From contig JBDVBY010000011.1 in NCBI GenBank assembly GCA_039942715.1, forward strand, positions 62,001-126,000: 64,000 nucleotides of DNA. The letters are read 5' to 3'. The position numbers were made by a program, and so were the translations under genes. Positions 1-10,233 of this stretch are shown here, piece after piece. The notes under the pieces are model-generated. The model worked only from the letters and a program-made list of their open reading frames with translations. It had not been told where the DNA came from and did not search any database. The stretch comes from JABDJX01 sp039942715 (GTDB lineage: Bacteria; Pseudomonadota; Alphaproteobacteria; Rhodobacterales; Rhodobacteraceae). Within the stretch, counting starts at the first letter, position 1. Each line of letters starts with the position of its first letter.

Positions 1-1497
1 GTTGACTACCTGAATTTCGGACGCCGCATCGCCCAGCCCATCGGCGGCGAGCTGCTCAGCAACTTCGGCTTCGCGCCCAACAACAATCGCCTGCCCGTAT
101 CCGCTACGTTGATAATTCACAGCAGCCCGCAGGACCCGGCTGTCATCACCTTCAGCAAAAATCATGCGCGATTGTGCGGCGCGCGCACGTGCATTGATCC
201 CGCGCAAAATACTTGCAGTTGGATCCATCCGCGATTTCAGTTGGAGTTCGTAAGCTTCCATATCAACGATTGGCCGACGGGCGACACCCGTTTCCATACC
301 CGCCTTGGCAACAGCGGGCGGAATGCGATGGATCAGACGCGGATCAAACGGAGTTGGGATAATGTAGTCGCGACCAAAGGTCAGTTTGCGGCCATACGCC
401 ATTGCAACTTCGTCAGGGACATCTTCGCGCGCAAGTTTTGCCAAGGCTTCTGCACAGGCGATTTTCATTTCATCGTTAATCGCGCGTGCATGAATATCTA
501 GAGCACCGCGGAATAAATACGGGAAACCAAGTACGTTATTTACCTGATTGGGATAGTCTGACCGTCCTGTAGCTACGATGGCGTCTTCGCGCACCTCGTG
601 CGCCTCTTCCGGAGTGATTTCCGGATCAGGATTTGCCATCGCAAAAATCACCGGATTGTCTGCCATGCTGGCAACCATTTCAGACGTAACCGCCCCTTTG
701 GCACTAACGCCCAAGAAAACATCGGCTCCCTTCATTGCATCTTCCAAGGACCGCGCATCGGTCTTAACCGCGTGCGCCGATTTCCACTGGTTCATCCCTT
801 CAGTGCGGCCTTGGTAAATAACGCCCTTGGTGTCGCATGTGATACAATTCTCATGCCGTGCACCCATGCGCTTGATCAACTCAACGCAAGCAATACCCGC
901 CGCCCCTGCTCCATTCAGAACGATGCGACAATCTTCGATTTTTTTGCCCGAGATATGCAGCGCATTCAGCAAACCTGCCGCACAAATCACAGCAGTACCG
1001 TGCTGGTCATCGTGAAAGACAGGAATATCCATCTCTTCTTTAAGACGTTGTTCAATGATGAAGCACTCGGGCGCCTTGATATCCTCGAGGTTCACTCCGC
1101 CAAAAGTCGGGCCCATAAGGCGCACAGCCTGACAGAATGCATCAACATCTTCGGTATCCAGTTCGATATCGATCGAGTTCACATCGGCAAACCGTTTGAA
1201 AAGAACCGCCTTGCCTTCCATCACAGGCTTAGATCCCAGCGCTCCAAGGTTGCCCAACCCAAGCACGGCAGTGCCGTTTGATATCACTGCAACCAGATTG
1301 CCCTTGTTCGTGTAATCATAGGCGGTCTCTGGCCGTTCAGCGATTTCCTCACATGGCACAGCAACGCCAGGAGAATAGGCAAGCGACAAATCTCGCTGCG
1401 TTGTCATCGGCACTGTTGCCTGAATTTCAAACTTGCCAGGCGTTGGATGCAGATGAAAAGACAGAGCGTCTTCGCGCGTATACTTTGAATTGGCCAT
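1..1497 (-). CDS. maeB: NADP-dependent malic enzyme (MaeB type), 3' end outside window
   Basis: Oxidative decarboxylation of malate to pyruvate in the cytoplasm. I translated the reverse strand by eye: 499 codons are open from the ATG at 1497 to the window edge. The N-terminus starts [10 protein letters not shown]. The malic domain carries the DDQHGT motif (about residues 163-168) and a GAGAAG dinucleotide-binding loop (about 196-201). After about residue 430 the sequence passes into what looks like the start of the phosphotransacetylase-like tail ([21 protein letters not shown]) of long MaeB enzymes, which total about 750 residues, so roughly a third is missing. It diverges from mutS with about 117 bases between the starts. 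Family is certain; cofactor preference is inferred from the MaeB architecture. Confidence 0.93.
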   Translation of the reverse strand, partial: MANSKYTREDALSFHLHPTPGKFEIQATVPMTTQRDLSLAYSPGVAVPCEEIAERPETAYDYTNKGNLVAVISNGTAVLGLGNLGALGSKPVMEGKAVLFKRFADVNSIDIELDTEDVDAFCQAVRLMGPTFGGVNLEDIKAPECFIIEQRLKEEMDIPVFHDDQHGTAVICAAGLLNALHISGKKIEDCRIVLNGAGAAGIACVELIKRMGARHENCITCDTKGVIYQGRTEGMNQWKSAHAVKTDARSLEDAMKGADVFLGVSAKGAVTSEMVASMADNPVIFAMANPDPEITPEEAHEVREDAIVATGRSDYPNQVNNVLGFPYLFRGALDIHARAINDEMKIACAEALAKLAREDVPDEVAMAYGRKLTFGRDYIIPTPFDPRLIHRIPPAVAKAGMETGVARRPIVDMEAYELQLKSRMDPTASILRGINARARAAQSRMIFAEGDDSRVLRAAVNYQRSGYGQAIVVGREAEVAEQLAADGLGDAASEIQVVN

Positions 1498-1614
1498 GAT
1501 GTTCTCCCTGAAAGCGATCCTTACCGTCTAGCGCGCATCGTGCAACGTGATTTCACCTTTCGCCCGCCCGACAGCCCAAGTAGATTCAAGATCAATCCAC
1601 ACTGGGGGGTGTCG

Positions 1615-4245
1615 ATGTCTGTCGCTAATGCCGCTGTCACGCCTATGATGGCGCAGTTTCTTGAGATTAAAGCCGATCACGCCGATGCGTTGCTGTTCTA
1701 TCGAATGGGCGACTTTTATGAGCTGTTCTTTGACGATGCCGTTGCTGCGGCAGCAGCCTTAGATATCGCGTTAACCAAACGCGGCAAACATCTTGGCGAA
1801 GACATTCCGATGTGTGGCGTTCCGTTTCATGCCGCCGAGGGATATTTGCTGACCCTGATCCGCAAAGGATTTCGTGTCGCTGTTTGTGAGCAGCTAGAAA
1901 ATCCGGCAGAGGCGAAAAAGCGCGGTTCAAAGTCGGTCGTTAAACGTGGCGTTGTTCGGCTGGTCACACCTGGCACGTTGACTGAGGAAAGCTTGCTCGA
2001 AGCGCGGCGGCACAATTACTTGGTTTCCTTATCCGAAGTCCGCGGCGAAGCAGCGATTGCTTGGGCTGATATATCGACTGGTGAGTTTCGTGTTATGCCA
2101 ACCTCGATTGTCCGCTTTGGGCCTGAGCTTGCGCGCTTGGCACCGCGTGAAGTGATCATTTCGGACAATAGAGAAGCCGATTTCGGCGATTTAGTCACTG
2201 AAACAGGCGCGTCTGTCACTCCTATTGCGCCAGGCAGCTTTGATAGCCAATCTGCAGAGCTTCGGCTAACCACGCTTTGGGAAGTCAGCAGCCTAGATGC
2301 CTTTGGTACATTTGCGCGCGCTGAGGTTTCTGCGATGGGGGCGCTAGTTGATTATCTGGACCTGACGCAAAAGGGCAAACTACCTCTGTTACGCCCCCCT
2401 ATTCAGGAACGCACAAGCGAAACTGTTCAGATCGACGCCGCTACGCGCCGAAACCTTGAGATTACACATGCGCTTTCAGGTGGACGAGATGGATCGCTGA
2501 TCCAAGCAATTGATCGCACTGTGACAGCGGGGGGCGGCCGACTTTTGGAACGCCGGCTGTCCTCACCCTCTAGAGATCTAACGACGATCCTTGATCGACA
2601 TGCCGCGATTGAAGCGTGCCTGAATGATCCCCGTGCAAACGAAGACATGCGCGAAACCCTGAAAGCAACTCCGGATATGGAACGCGCCCTGTCCCGTTTG
2701 GGATTAGATCGCGGCGGCCCGCGTGATCTTGCGGCAATTCGTAACGGTCTGACGCAAGCTGGGCGAATTGAATTCAAAGGGTCCAGTTCTCTAATTGCCG
2801 ATCTGATAAAGCGCCTGAGTGGGTTTGACGAACTGCTGGTTTTGCTAAACGACGCTTTGGTTGCCGAGCCCCCTCTTTTGACGCGCGATGGAGGGTTCAT
2901 TGCGAAGGGTTTTGACGCCGAACTTGATGACGCGCGCACCCTGCGCGACGAAGGGCGTGGTGTTATTGCCAGCATGCAGGCAGAGTATTCAAAAGAAACA
3001 AACATCTCTGCGCTAAAGATCAAGCACAACAATGTCTTGGGCTATTTTATCGAAACTACCGCGACACATGCCGAAAAGATGCTAGCCGCTCCGCTGTCTG
3101 AAAAATTCATTCATCGCCAGACAACAGCCAACGCTGTGCGCTTTACAACTGTCGCCTTATCCGAACTTGAAACACGCATTCTAAACTCGGGCGCGCGTGC
3201 CCTAGAGATAGAAAAAAGTCTTTATGAAACGTTGAAAAGCGCAATTCTTGAGTGTGCTGCAAACATCGGTGACACCGCGCGCGCCTTAGCCGAAATTGAT
3301 CTGACAGCGGCATTCGCATCGCTTGCGCGATCCGACGATTGGAACAAGCCCGAGATGTCGAACAGTCGCAATTTCAAAATTGAAGGGGGGCGGCATCCGG
3401 TCGTTGAAAAAGCGCTAAAATCTGACGGTGGCACGCCCTTTATTGCCAATGATTGCAATTTAGGCGGTGAGGCCATTTGGCTTTTGACTGGACCTAACAT
3501 GGCAGGTAAATCGACATATTTGCGGCAGAACGCAATAGTGGCCCTACTGGCACAAGCCGGCAGCTATGTGCCTGCAAAATTTGCCGAAATCGGTCTGGTC
3601 AGTCAGATTTTCAGCCGAGTCGGCGCTTCAGACGACCTGGCGCGCGGTAGATCGACATTCATGGTCGAAATGGTGGAAACTGCGGCGATTCTGAACCAAG
3701 CGGATGATCGCGCCTTGGTAATACTAGATGAAATTGGACGCGGTACGGCCACTTATGATGGGCTATCCATCGCGTGGGCCACGCTTGAACATCTCCACGA
3801 TGTCAATCGCTGCCGGACACTGTTTGCAACGCACTACCACGAGATGACTCAGCTCTCGGACAAGCTGTCTGGCGTCGCAAACGCAACCGTGGCAGTAAAA
3901 GAATGGGAAGGCGAAGTAATTTTTCTGCATGAAGTACGCAGAGGTGCGGCGGATCGCAGTTATGGCGTTCAAGTCGCCAAGCTTGCCGGATTACCTACAT
4001 CAGTGGTTGAGCGTGCGCGCGTTGTTTTGGAAGCATTGGAGAAGGGAGAGCGCGAAGGCGGCTCCCGACAAAAAGCACTAATCGATGACCTACCCTTGTT
4101 TGCCGCGTCTCCAACGCCAGCAGCACAGACTATAGTCAAAGCGTCAGACGTTGAAAACATGTTGGCCGAGCTACTGCCGGACGAAATGACGCCGAAAGAC
4201 GCACTAAACGCGCTTTACGAACTTAAGACGTTGCTGAAGCCCTGA
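1615..4245 (+). CDS. mutS: DNA mismatch repair ATPase MutS
   Basis: Recognises mismatches and small loops in DNA and recruits MutL. The protein is 876 residues from the chosen start, normal for MutS. The N-terminal mismatch-binding domain has [11 protein letters not shown] with its intercalating Phe and Glu; the C-terminal ATPase has a P-loop GPNMAGKST (about residues 625-633), a Walker B/signature stretch [13 protein letters not shown] and the ATHYHEM motif. The frame is open 25 codons upstream to 1540, but ATG 1615 follows a GGGGGG purine run and gives the usual MutS N-terminus, so I prefer it. It converges on grpE across 77 bases. Confidence 0.97.
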   Translation: MSVANAAVTPMMAQFLEIKADHADALLFYRMGDFYELFFDDAVAAAAALDIALTKRGKHLGEDIPMCGVPFHAAEGYLLTLIRKGFRVAVCEQLENPAEAKKRGSKSVVKRGVVRLVTPGTLTEESLLEARRHNYLVSLSEVRGEAAIAWADISTGEFRVMPTSIVRFGPELARLAPREVIISDNREADFGDLVTETGASVTPIAPGSFDSQSAELRLTTLWEVSSLDAFGTFARAEVSAMGALVDYLDLTQKGKLPLLRPPIQERTSETVQIDAATRRNLEITHALSGGRDGSLIQAIDRTVTAGGGRLLERRLSSPSRDLTTILDRHAAIEACLNDPRANEDMRETLKATPDMERALSRLGLDRGGPRDLAAIRNGLTQAGRIEFKGSSSLIADLIKRLSGFDELLVLLNDALVAEPPLLTRDGGFIAKGFDAELDDARTLRDEGRGVIASMQAEYSKETNISALKIKHNNVLGYFIETTATHAEKMLAAPLSEKFIHRQTTANAVRFTTVALSELETRILNSGARALEIEKSLYETLKSAILECAANIGDTARALAEIDLTAAFASLARSDDWNKPEMSNSRNFKIEGGRHPVVEKALKSDGGTPFIANDCNLGGEAIWLLTGPNMAGKSTYLRQNAIVALLAQAGSYVPAKFAEIGLVSQIFSRVGASDDLARGRSTFMVEMVETAAILNQADDRALVILDEIGRGTATYDGLSIAWATLEHLHDVNRCRTLFATHYHEMTQLSDKLSGVANATVAVKEWEGEVIFLHEVRRGAADRSYGVQVAKLAGLPTSVVERARVVLEALEKGEREGGSRQKALIDDLPLFAASPTPAAQTIVKASDVENMLAELLPDEMTPKDALNALYELKTLLKP

Positions 4246-4301
4246 ATTCGACGCCTGACGCGCCAGTCAAATGGGGGAAAATGTCCGCCAGACTCCCATT
4301 A

Positions 4302-4322
4302 GAGTATTTTCAAATAGATGAG
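4302..4322. repeat. 3'-end intergenic module, copy 1
   Basis: A 21-base module, GAGTATTT then TCAA then ATAGATGAG, lies directly against the stop codon of grpE. A close relative lies at 57749-57770, next to the stop of mutT, where GC-rich hairpins precede it. The mutS/grpE copy has no strong hairpin. Both lie between convergent genes, which suggests a role in 3'-end formation or mRNA processing. Confidence 0.5.
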
Positions 4323-4880
4323 TTAGCCGGCAGGCATTGAACTGACGCCCACTTTTGCGGGACGCAACAAGCGATCATGCAAGAGGAAACCATCCGCTTC
4401 TACTTGAATAATGTCACCCGCTTTTGTGCCGGGAAGCGGAGCCTCGAACATGGCTTCGTGGTGTTGCGGATCAAATCTGTCACCGACTTCCGGTGAAATT
4501 GGCACAATACCGTGCTTTTTGAAGACATTGATCATCTCACGCATCGTCAATTCGACGCCTTCAATCATAGCTTTGTTTGCTTCACGTGCCTCGTCTGGGA
4601 TCATTTCAACCGCGCGCTTCATATTATCAAACACTGGCAAAAGGTCCCGCGAAAGGCGTGACCCGCCATATTGCTCGGCTTCGCGGCGATCGCGCTCGGA
4701 TCGTTTGCGCGAATTTTCGGTGTCTGCCAAAGCGCGCATGAACTTGTCTTTCAATTCATCTCGCTCAGCCAAAAGCGCCTGAAACGCTTCATCCATATCC
4801 GGTTCTTCCATTGCATCATCAGATGAAATGTCGATCAGCTCTTCTTCGGCCATTGGTTTCTTTTCCGCGTCGCTCATCAC
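4323..4880 (-). CDS. grpE: Nucleotide exchange factor GrpE
   Basis: Co-chaperone that releases ADP from DnaK. It has 185 residues, typical for the family. An acidic N-terminal tail (about residues 1-35) is followed by a long charged helix that begins QALLAERDELKDKFMRALADTENSRKR, as in GrpE dimers, and a C-terminal beta domain with VGDRFDPQHHEAMFE. Its ATG overlaps the hrcA stop by 4 nt (ATGA), so the two are very likely translationally coupled. The gene ends against the 21-base module at 4302-4322. Confidence 0.96.
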   Translation of the reverse strand: MMSDAEKKPMAEEELIDISSDDAMEEPDMDEAFQALLAERDELKDKFMRALADTENSRKRSERDRREAEQYGGSRLSRDLLPVFDNMKRAVEMIPDEAREANKAMIEGVELTMREMINVFKKHGIVPISPEVGDRFDPQHHEAMFEAPLPGTKAGDIIQVEADGFLLHDRLLRPAKVGVSSMPAG

Positions 4881-5944
4881 TGCCCTCGGTCTGTAATCAG
4901 GCGGCCCACAAGTTGTGCCGTATAGTCCACGATTGGTACGATCCGCCCGTAATTGAGCCGCGTGGGTCCAATGACCCCAACCGCACCGATAATCTTTCGA
5001 TCAGCGTTCATATATGGAGAGACGACCAAAGAGGAACCTGAAAGTGAAAAAAGTTTGTTCTCAGAGCCAATAAAAATGCGCACACCTTCGCCTGTATCTG
5101 CCAATTCAAGGAAATCAGCGATGTCTCGCTTGCGCTCAAGGTCGTCAAATAGGGTTCTGATACGATCCAAGTCTTCTTCTTCGGCAGTGCCTTCAAGTAG
5201 ATTCGCGCGCCCTCTCACAATCAGACGTTCATAAGTCGTGCCTTCGTTTTCCCAAACAGCTGCGCCACCTTCGACCAGCTCGCGTGCCAAGACATCAAGC
5301 TCTTGGCGATGTTTGGTTACTTCGGCGCTAATCACATCACCCAGTTCAGAAAGCGTGTGACCTTCGACAATTGAGTTTAGAAAATTCGCAGCCTCTCGCA
5401 TCGAACTTGGGGTTTGGCCCGCGGGCGGCGTGAAAACGCGGTTTTCGACATGACCATCAGCAAAGACCAAGACAACCAAAGCACGATCATGGGCGAGGCT
5501 AACAAATTCGATATGTTTGAGTGGAGCTTCGTGTTTGGGCGTCAATACAAGGCTTGCGCCGTGTGTCACACCAGACAAAGCCGAGCCAACTTGATCCAAA
5601 ATCGCGGTCACATCACCATTTTCCGGCGCGAGATTGCTTTCAATGGCAGCACGATCCTGATCTGTCAGGTCGCCGACTTCGAGTAGACCATCAACAAACA
5701 TACGCAGGCCAAGTTGCGTTGGTACGCGCCCTGCAGAGACATGCGGGGAATCCAGAAGGCCGAGATACTCGAGGTCTTGCATCACGTTTCGCACCGTCGC
5801 GGCACTCACGTTTTCTGAGAGCTCTCGCGTCAGTGTGCGTGATCCGACTGGATCACCAGTTTGAAGATATCCTTCAACGACGCGGCGAAACACTTCGCGC
5901 GAGCGATCGTTCATGTCATCAAAGAGTTTTCCGGCATCGGACAT
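4877..5944 (-). CDS. hrcA: Heat-inducible transcription repressor HrcA
   Basis: Represses chaperone genes by binding CIRCE operators; its activity depends on GroEL. The 355-residue protein starts with a winged-helix domain (NDRSREVFRRVVEGYLQTGDPVGSRTL, then VSAATVRNVMQDLEYLGLL) followed by the HrcA GAF-like dimerisation region. It is the first gene of an hrcA-grpE operon, divergent from rph across about 120 bases. I looked for TTAGCACTC-N9-GAGTGCTAA in that interval and nearby and did not see it, so its operators are presumably at groESL elsewhere. Confidence 0.96.
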   Translation of the reverse strand: MSDAGKLFDDMNDRSREVFRRVVEGYLQTGDPVGSRTLTRELSENVSAATVRNVMQDLEYLGLLDSPHVSAGRVPTQLGLRMFVDGLLEVGDLTDQDRAAIESNLAPENGDVTAILDQVGSALSGVTHGASLVLTPKHEAPLKHIEFVSLAHDRALVVLVFADGHVENRVFTPPAGQTPSSMREAANFLNSIVEGHTLSELGDVISAEVTKHRQELDVLARELVEGGAAVWENEGTTYERLIVRGRANLLEGTAEEEDLDRIRTLFDDLERKRDIADFLELADTGEGVRIFIGSENKLFSLSGSSLVVSPYMNADRKIIGAVGVIGPTRLNYGRIVPIVDYTAQLVGRLITDRGQ

Positions 5945-6009
5945 TGCAGAAGGCTCATGTTCTCTGGGCCAGTCAATTAAATGGAAGGCAGCGCGAAGGT
6001 CAATCGGGG

Positions 6010-6038
6010 TTGATGGCGCGAATGGTCACGACTATCAC
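6010..6038 (+). promoter_or_regulatory. Possible sigma-70 type promoter for rph-rdgB-hemW
   Basis: TTGATG (6010-6015), 17 bases, then TATCAC (6033-6038). Each hexamer matches the consensus at four of six positions, and the site lies upstream of rph in the hrcA-rph divergent gap. Found by eye only. Confidence 0.3.
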
Positions 6039-6065
6039 GCATGACATCAATGAAAGGTTATGCCC

Positions 6066-6776
6066 ATGCGCCCCTCTGGCCGCGAATTAAACGAAATGCG
6101 CCCGATTTCCATTGAAACTGGGGTCACGCGCCATGCTGAAGGGTCATGTCTGATCAAATGCGGCGATACGCATGTGCTATGCACTGCGTCGATTGACGAG
6201 CGCGTACCACCTTGGATGAAAAATTCGGGCCTTGGGTGGGTAACAGCAGAATATGGCATGTTGCCCCGCGCTACGCATACACGGATGCGCCGCGAAGCGA
6301 AGAACGGGCAATCCGGGCGAACTCAGGAAATTCAGCGTCTTATCGGCCGCTCACTCCGTGCCTGCGTGGATCGCCCGGCTTTAGGCGAACGACAGATTCT
6401 GATCGATTGCGATGTGATTCAAGCTGATGGCGGCACACGTTGTGCTTCAATCACAGGCGGTTTTGTTGCTTTGCGGTTGGCTGTGAACACCCTTTTGCAA
6501 GCAGGCATGATCACAAGCGACCCTTTGATGGACAATGTGGCGGCGGTGTCCTGCGGAATTTACGCCGGTCAACCCGTGCTTGATCTGGATTACCCGGAAG
6601 ACAGCGAAGCTGGTGTTGACGGCAACTTTGTTTTGATGGGCAGCGGGAAGCTTATCGAGGTGCAAATGTCTGCCGAAGGTTCGACTTATTCACGTGATCA
6701 GATGAACCAACTTCTTGATCTGGCGGAAAAAGGCATTGGCGAGTTGGTGACTGCACAAAACGAAGCCGTCGCTTAA
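6066..6776 (+). CDS. rph: Ribonuclease PH
   Basis: Phosphorolytic 3'-5' exoribonuclease that trims tRNA 3' ends. From the second of two in-frame ATGs (6066) the protein starts [13 protein letters not shown], the canonical RNase PH N-terminus, and has 236 residues. That ATG also has a good AAAGG at about 8 bases, while the ATG at 6060 is too close to it. Conserved segments include [26 protein letters not shown] and [15 protein letters not shown]. The stop overlaps the rdgB start (TAATG), so this heads the rph-rdgB-hemW operon. Confidence 0.97.
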   Translation: MRPSGRELNEMRPISIETGVTRHAEGSCLIKCGDTHVLCTASIDERVPPWMKNSGLGWVTAEYGMLPRATHTRMRREAKNGQSGRTQEIQRLIGRSLRACVDRPALGERQILIDCDVIQADGGTRCASITGGFVALRLAVNTLLQAGMITSDPLMDNVAAVSCGIYAGQPVLDLDYPEDSEAGVDGNFVLMGSGKLIEVQMSAEGSTYSRDQMNQLLDLAEKGIGELVTAQNEAVA

Positions 6777-7387
6777 TGCGGCAATTTACAGACGATACAC
6801 TTTTGATTGCGACGCATAACGCCGGAAAACTGGAAGAAATAAGCAATCTGCTGAGTGATGTTGGAATTGCGGTTATTGGCGCCGCTGAAAAAAATCTGCC
6901 AGAACCTGTAGAAGACAGCACAACATTTGTTGAGAATGCCCGGACCAAAGCGCATACAGCTTGCCAAGCCACGGGGTTGCCGGCGCTTTCGGACGATAGC
7001 GGTATCGAAGTAGATGCGCTTGATCGTGCACCGGGCGTTTATACGGCAGATTGGGCCGAAACGCCAAACGGACGCGATTTCCAAATGGCGATGGAGAAAA
7101 CCCATAAGCGACTTTTGAACGTAGGCGCATCGCAACCGTGGAGCGCGCGCTTTTGTGCTACGTTTGTATTGGCTTGGCCTGATGGTCATGACGAGGTGTT
7201 CGAAGGAAAAGTAGAGGGTCATTTCGTTTGGCCAATGCGCGGTAGTAATGGGCATGGATACGACCCCATATTCCAGCCCATCGGTCACAACATCACTTTT
7301 GGCGAAATGGAGGCTGACACGAAAAAATTGATCAGTCATCGCGCTGATGCGTTTCGAAAACTGAAGGCTGCCTTATCGCATGGATGA
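6776..7387 (+). CDS. rdgB: dITP/XTP pyrophosphatase (RdgB/HAM1 family)
   Basis: Hydrolyses non-canonical purine nucleoside triphosphates (dITP, XTP) to keep them out of DNA and RNA. The 203-residue protein has the THNAGKLEEI phosphate-binding motif near the N-terminus, the LSDDSGIEVDAL motif around residues 75-85, GYDPIF, and the C-terminal SHRADAFRKL, all diagnostic. It starts on the last base of the rph stop codon and its end overlaps hemW by 8 nt. Confidence 0.96.
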   Translation: MRQFTDDTLLIATHNAGKLEEISNLLSDVGIAVIGAAEKNLPEPVEDSTTFVENARTKAHTACQATGLPALSDDSGIEVDALDRAPGVYTADWAETPNGRDFQMAMEKTHKRLLNVGASQPWSARFCATFVLAWPDGHDEVFEGKVEGHFVWPMRGSNGHGYDPIFQPIGHNITFGEMEADTKKLISHRADAFRKLKAALSHG

Positions 7388-8507
7388 TGCCGGCTTTGGT
7401 CTTTATGTCCACTGGCCCTTTTGTCAGGCGAAATGCCCGTATTGCGATTTCAATAGTCATGTCTCTGATGAGGTTGATCAGACACGCTGGAGGTCTGCCT
7501 ATCTATCTGAAATTAAACGTATTTCGCTCGAAACGGGACCATGTGTCCTGAACACAATTTTCTTTGGGGGCGGCACGCCCAGCCTGATGGACCCCGACTC
7601 TGTCGATGCGATTATTTCCGCGGCGCGTGCAGAATGGCAACCAGCGAATGACATGGAGATCACGTTGGAGGCCAACCCAACGTCGGTGGAAGCAGGTCGC
7701 TTTCAGGCGTATAAACAAGCAGGTGTTAACCGTGTGTCGGTGGGCGTTCAGGCCTTAAACGATGTAGACCTTAAGGCGCTGGGACGATTGCATTCGGTCT
7801 CTGAAGCACGCCAGGCCTTTGATTTGGCGCGAAAGACATTCAAGCGCGTCTCCTTCGACTTGATCTATGCCCGCCAACATCAAACCCTTTCGCAATGGAA
7901 ATCCGAACTCAGCGAAGCACTCTCAATGGCGGCTGACCACGTCTCGCTTTATCAACTGACTATTGAAGACGGTACAGCGTTTGGGGATCGTGCGGCACGT
8001 GGAAGACTTGCAGGCGTGCCAGATGACGATACAGGTGCCGACATGTACGAAATTACGCAGGAAATGACAGAGAATGCCGGACTGAGCGCCTATGAAGTTT
8101 CAAACCATGCCAAGCCGGGTGCCGAGTCGCGCCACAACTTGATCTATTGGCAGTCTGGTCAATGGGCCGGCATTGGTCCCGGTGCGCATGGTCGATTGAA
8201 TTTAGAGGGCGTTCGCACAGCAACAGAAACACATCTTTCTCCACTTGCTTGGCTCAAGTCAGTTGAGGATACCGGCAGTGGGGAAAGCACTCGCAGCGGG
8301 ATGTCCGCGGCTGATGTAGAAGTAGAAGCATTGATGATGGGTTTACGCTTGAGCATGGGCATTCCCAAAGAACATTTTCCTGATTACGCTAATAAATTCA
8401 ATAAGTTAATTGAAGACGGGTTCTTGTCTTCGAGTCAAACGCATATCCATACATCACGAAAAGGAAGGCCCCTTTTAAACGCCATCCTTCGAGAGCTTTT
8501 AGCCTAG
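7380..8507 (+). CDS. hemW: Radical SAM haem chaperone HemW
   Basis: A radical-SAM family protein once called oxygen-independent coproporphyrinogen oxidase but now regarded as a haem chaperone. The 375 residues carry the 4Fe-4S motif with Cys15, Cys19 and Cys22 (FCQAKCPYC), followed by DFNSH. HemN proper has a longer N-terminus, so HemW fits better. Conserved FFGGGTPSLM and ITLEANPTS follow. The gene ends in a CTAG shared with the parB stop on the other strand (4-nt convergent overlap). Confidence 0.93.
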   Translation: MDDAGFGLYVHWPFCQAKCPYCDFNSHVSDEVDQTRWRSAYLSEIKRISLETGPCVLNTIFFGGGTPSLMDPDSVDAIISAARAEWQPANDMEITLEANPTSVEAGRFQAYKQAGVNRVSVGVQALNDVDLKALGRLHSVSEARQAFDLARKTFKRVSFDLIYARQHQTLSQWKSELSEALSMAADHVSLYQLTIEDGTAFGDRAARGRLAGVPDDDTGADMYEITQEMTENAGLSAYEVSNHAKPGAESRHNLIYWQSGQWAGIGPGAHGRLNLEGVRTATETHLSPLAWLKSVEDTGSGESTRSGMSAADVEVEALMMGLRLSMGIPKEHFPDYANKFNKLIEDGFLSSSQTHIHTSRKGRPLLNAILRELLA

Positions 8508-9412
8508 ACTTTGCCAGCACCAGACGTGACAGAAAGCTTGCGGCAAAGCTCATCTAACTGCTCAAGCGTCTTGTACTTTATTGTAACTGCGCCACTCTCT
8601 TTTCCAGGCGTATGATCAATCGAAAAGCGCATTCCCAGCGCCGCTTCAAGATCCTGCTCTAGTGCCCGTGTATCAGCATCCTTTGCTGGAATCGCGTTGT
8701 CATTTGACGGCGCTTTCTTCGTTCCCGTCTTTGCAAGCTTCTCAGTATCACGCACTGAAAGCCCGCGCTTGATCACCTCGCGCGCCAGCCCAATCGGATC
8801 AGTCGCTGTTATCAAAGCGCGCGCGTGCCCTGCAGACAAATCACCGATGCGCACCATTTCCAGCACAGGCTCAGGAAGGTTCAAAAGCCGCATCAAATTT
8901 GCAATGTGGCTTCGGCTTTTCCCAAGAGCTTCAGACAGCTTTTCTTGCGTATGACCAAAGCGGTCCATCAGTTGTTTATAACCTGCTGCTTCCTCAACTG
9001 CGTTCAAATCAGCACGCTGGATATTCTCGATGATCGCGATTTCCAAAACTTCGGTGTCATCAAGATCCCGAACGATAGCAGGCACCTGATGAATTTGCGC
9101 CCGCTGCGCCGCCCTCCAGCGTCTTTCGCCAGCGACAATTTCGTAGCCGCTTGCATCCCTAGGGTTGCGGCGAAGAATAAGCGGCTGAATAATGCCCTTC
9201 TCTCGTACGGAGTTCGTTAGTTCTTTCAGGGCTTCTTCAGAGAATGTGCGTCGCGGCTGGTCAGGGTTAGCTTTGATCAAAGAAATATCGACCATTGCTT
9301 CCGCTTTTCGCTGCTTGGCTGGCTCTGACGAGGCGGGTGCTGATTCCACATCACTCATCAACGCAGAGAGACCTCGGCCCAAGCCGCGACGTTCTGATTT
9401 TGCCTGTGCCAT
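8504..9412 (-). CDS. parB: Chromosome partitioning protein ParB
   Basis: Binds parS, spreads as a CTP-dependent clamp and loads condensin near the origin. The protein has 302 residues: an N-terminal RRGLGRGLSALM box that contacts ParA, the CTPase region with the GERRWRAAQ motif, a helix-turn-helix centred on LSEALGKSRSHIANLMRLL, and a C-terminal dimer domain. It lies 11 bases downstream of parA. Two perfect parS sites lie 1.4 and 3.3 kb away. Confidence 0.97.
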   Translation of the reverse strand: MAQAKSERRGLGRGLSALMSDVESAPASSEPAKQRKAEAMVDISLIKANPDQPRRTFSEEALKELTNSVREKGIIQPLILRRNPRDASGYEIVAGERRWRAAQRAQIHQVPAIVRDLDDTEVLEIAIIENIQRADLNAVEEAAGYKQLMDRFGHTQEKLSEALGKSRSHIANLMRLLNLPEPVLEMVRIGDLSAGHARALITATDPIGLAREVIKRGLSVRDTEKLAKTGTKKAPSNDNAIPAKDADTRALEQDLEAALGMRFSIDHTPGKESGAVTIKYKTLEQLDELCRKLSVTSGAGKV

Positions 9413-9423
9413 GTCTAAATACC

Positions 9424-10233
9424 CTATGGTGTAGATTTTGAGTTTTTGTCTACCATTTCTAGTGCCAAAGCGCGATAGGCAAGTGAACCTTTTGACATCG
9501 GGTCATATGTAATCACCGGCATCGAAAAAGAAGGCGCCTCAGACACTCTGACATTTCTTGGCACAACGGTCTTAAAAACAAGTTCACCAAGCGTCTCGCG
9601 CGCATCAAATTCTACCTGCTGACTTAGGTTGTTCCGCCCATCGTACATCGTCAAAACCACACCTTCGATCCGTAGATTTGGATTGGCCGTTTGGCGCACC
9701 TCGCGCACAGTCAACATCAGTTGTGACAGACCTTCCAAAGCAAAGAACTCACTCTGCAATGGAATCAAAACAGAATCTGAGGCGACCATCGCATTTACTG
9801 TTAAAAGGCTAAGAGAGGGCGGGCAATCTATCAGTACGTAGTCCAGCTCGTATGCGTCTATTTCGGGCTGTCGCAACGCGTCGTGCAGCAGAAAACTGCG
9901 CTTTTCCACAGACATCATTTCAATGTCTGCCGAGCTTAAGTCGGTCGTCGCAGGCGCAAGCAATAGGCCATCTTGGTTCGTTGTCTGCACAACACTCTTT
10001 AATGAAGCGTCTTCTAAAAGAAGGTCATAGGTTGTGAAGGTGCGATCCTCGGGATCAACACCCAACCCCGTGGATGCGTTCCCCTGTGGGTCAAGATCCA
10101 CCAAAAGAACATTGTAACCATGATCAGCCAGCGCGGCCCCAAGGTTAATAGAGGTCGTTGTTTTTCCAACTCCGCCTTTTTGATTTACGACCGAAATGAT
10201 GCGCGGCAATGGTGGTCTTGTTGGGTCAGACAC
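9424..10233 (-). CDS. parA: Chromosome partitioning ATPase ParA
   Basis: Deviant Walker-A ATPase that moves ParB-parS complexes. I place the start at the GTG at 10233, which overlaps the rsmG stop by 8 nt and has a GGAAA upstream; it gives 269 residues starting [18 protein letters not shown]. The frame stays open to an ATG at 10335, but that part lies wholly inside rsmG. The P-loop KGGVGKTT is at about residues 19-26, DLDPQGNAS follows, and the switch region DCPPSLSLLT is present. Confidence 0.95.
   Translation of the reverse strand: MSDPTRPPLPRIISVVNQKGGVGKTTTSINLGAALADHGYNVLLVDLDPQGNASTGLGVDPEDRTFTTYDLLLEDASLKSVVQTTNQDGLLLAPATTDLSSADIEMMSVEKRSFLLHDALRQPEIDAYELDYVLIDCPPSLSLLTVNAMVASDSVLIPLQSEFFALEGLSQLMLTVREVRQTANPNLRIEGVVLTMYDGRNNLSQQVEFDARETLGELVFKTVVPRNVRVSEAPSFSMPVITYDPMSKGSLAYRALALEMVDKNSKSTP

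Noticed and set aside
109..1499. Several plus-strand open frames in the first 1.5 kb
   Set aside because: They are antisense to the malic enzyme gene, which translates cleanly on the minus strand across the whole interval.
5945..6065. CIRCE operator next to hrcA
   Set aside because: No TTAGCACTC-N9-GAGTGCTAA or close variant was found in the divergent hrcA-rph gap.
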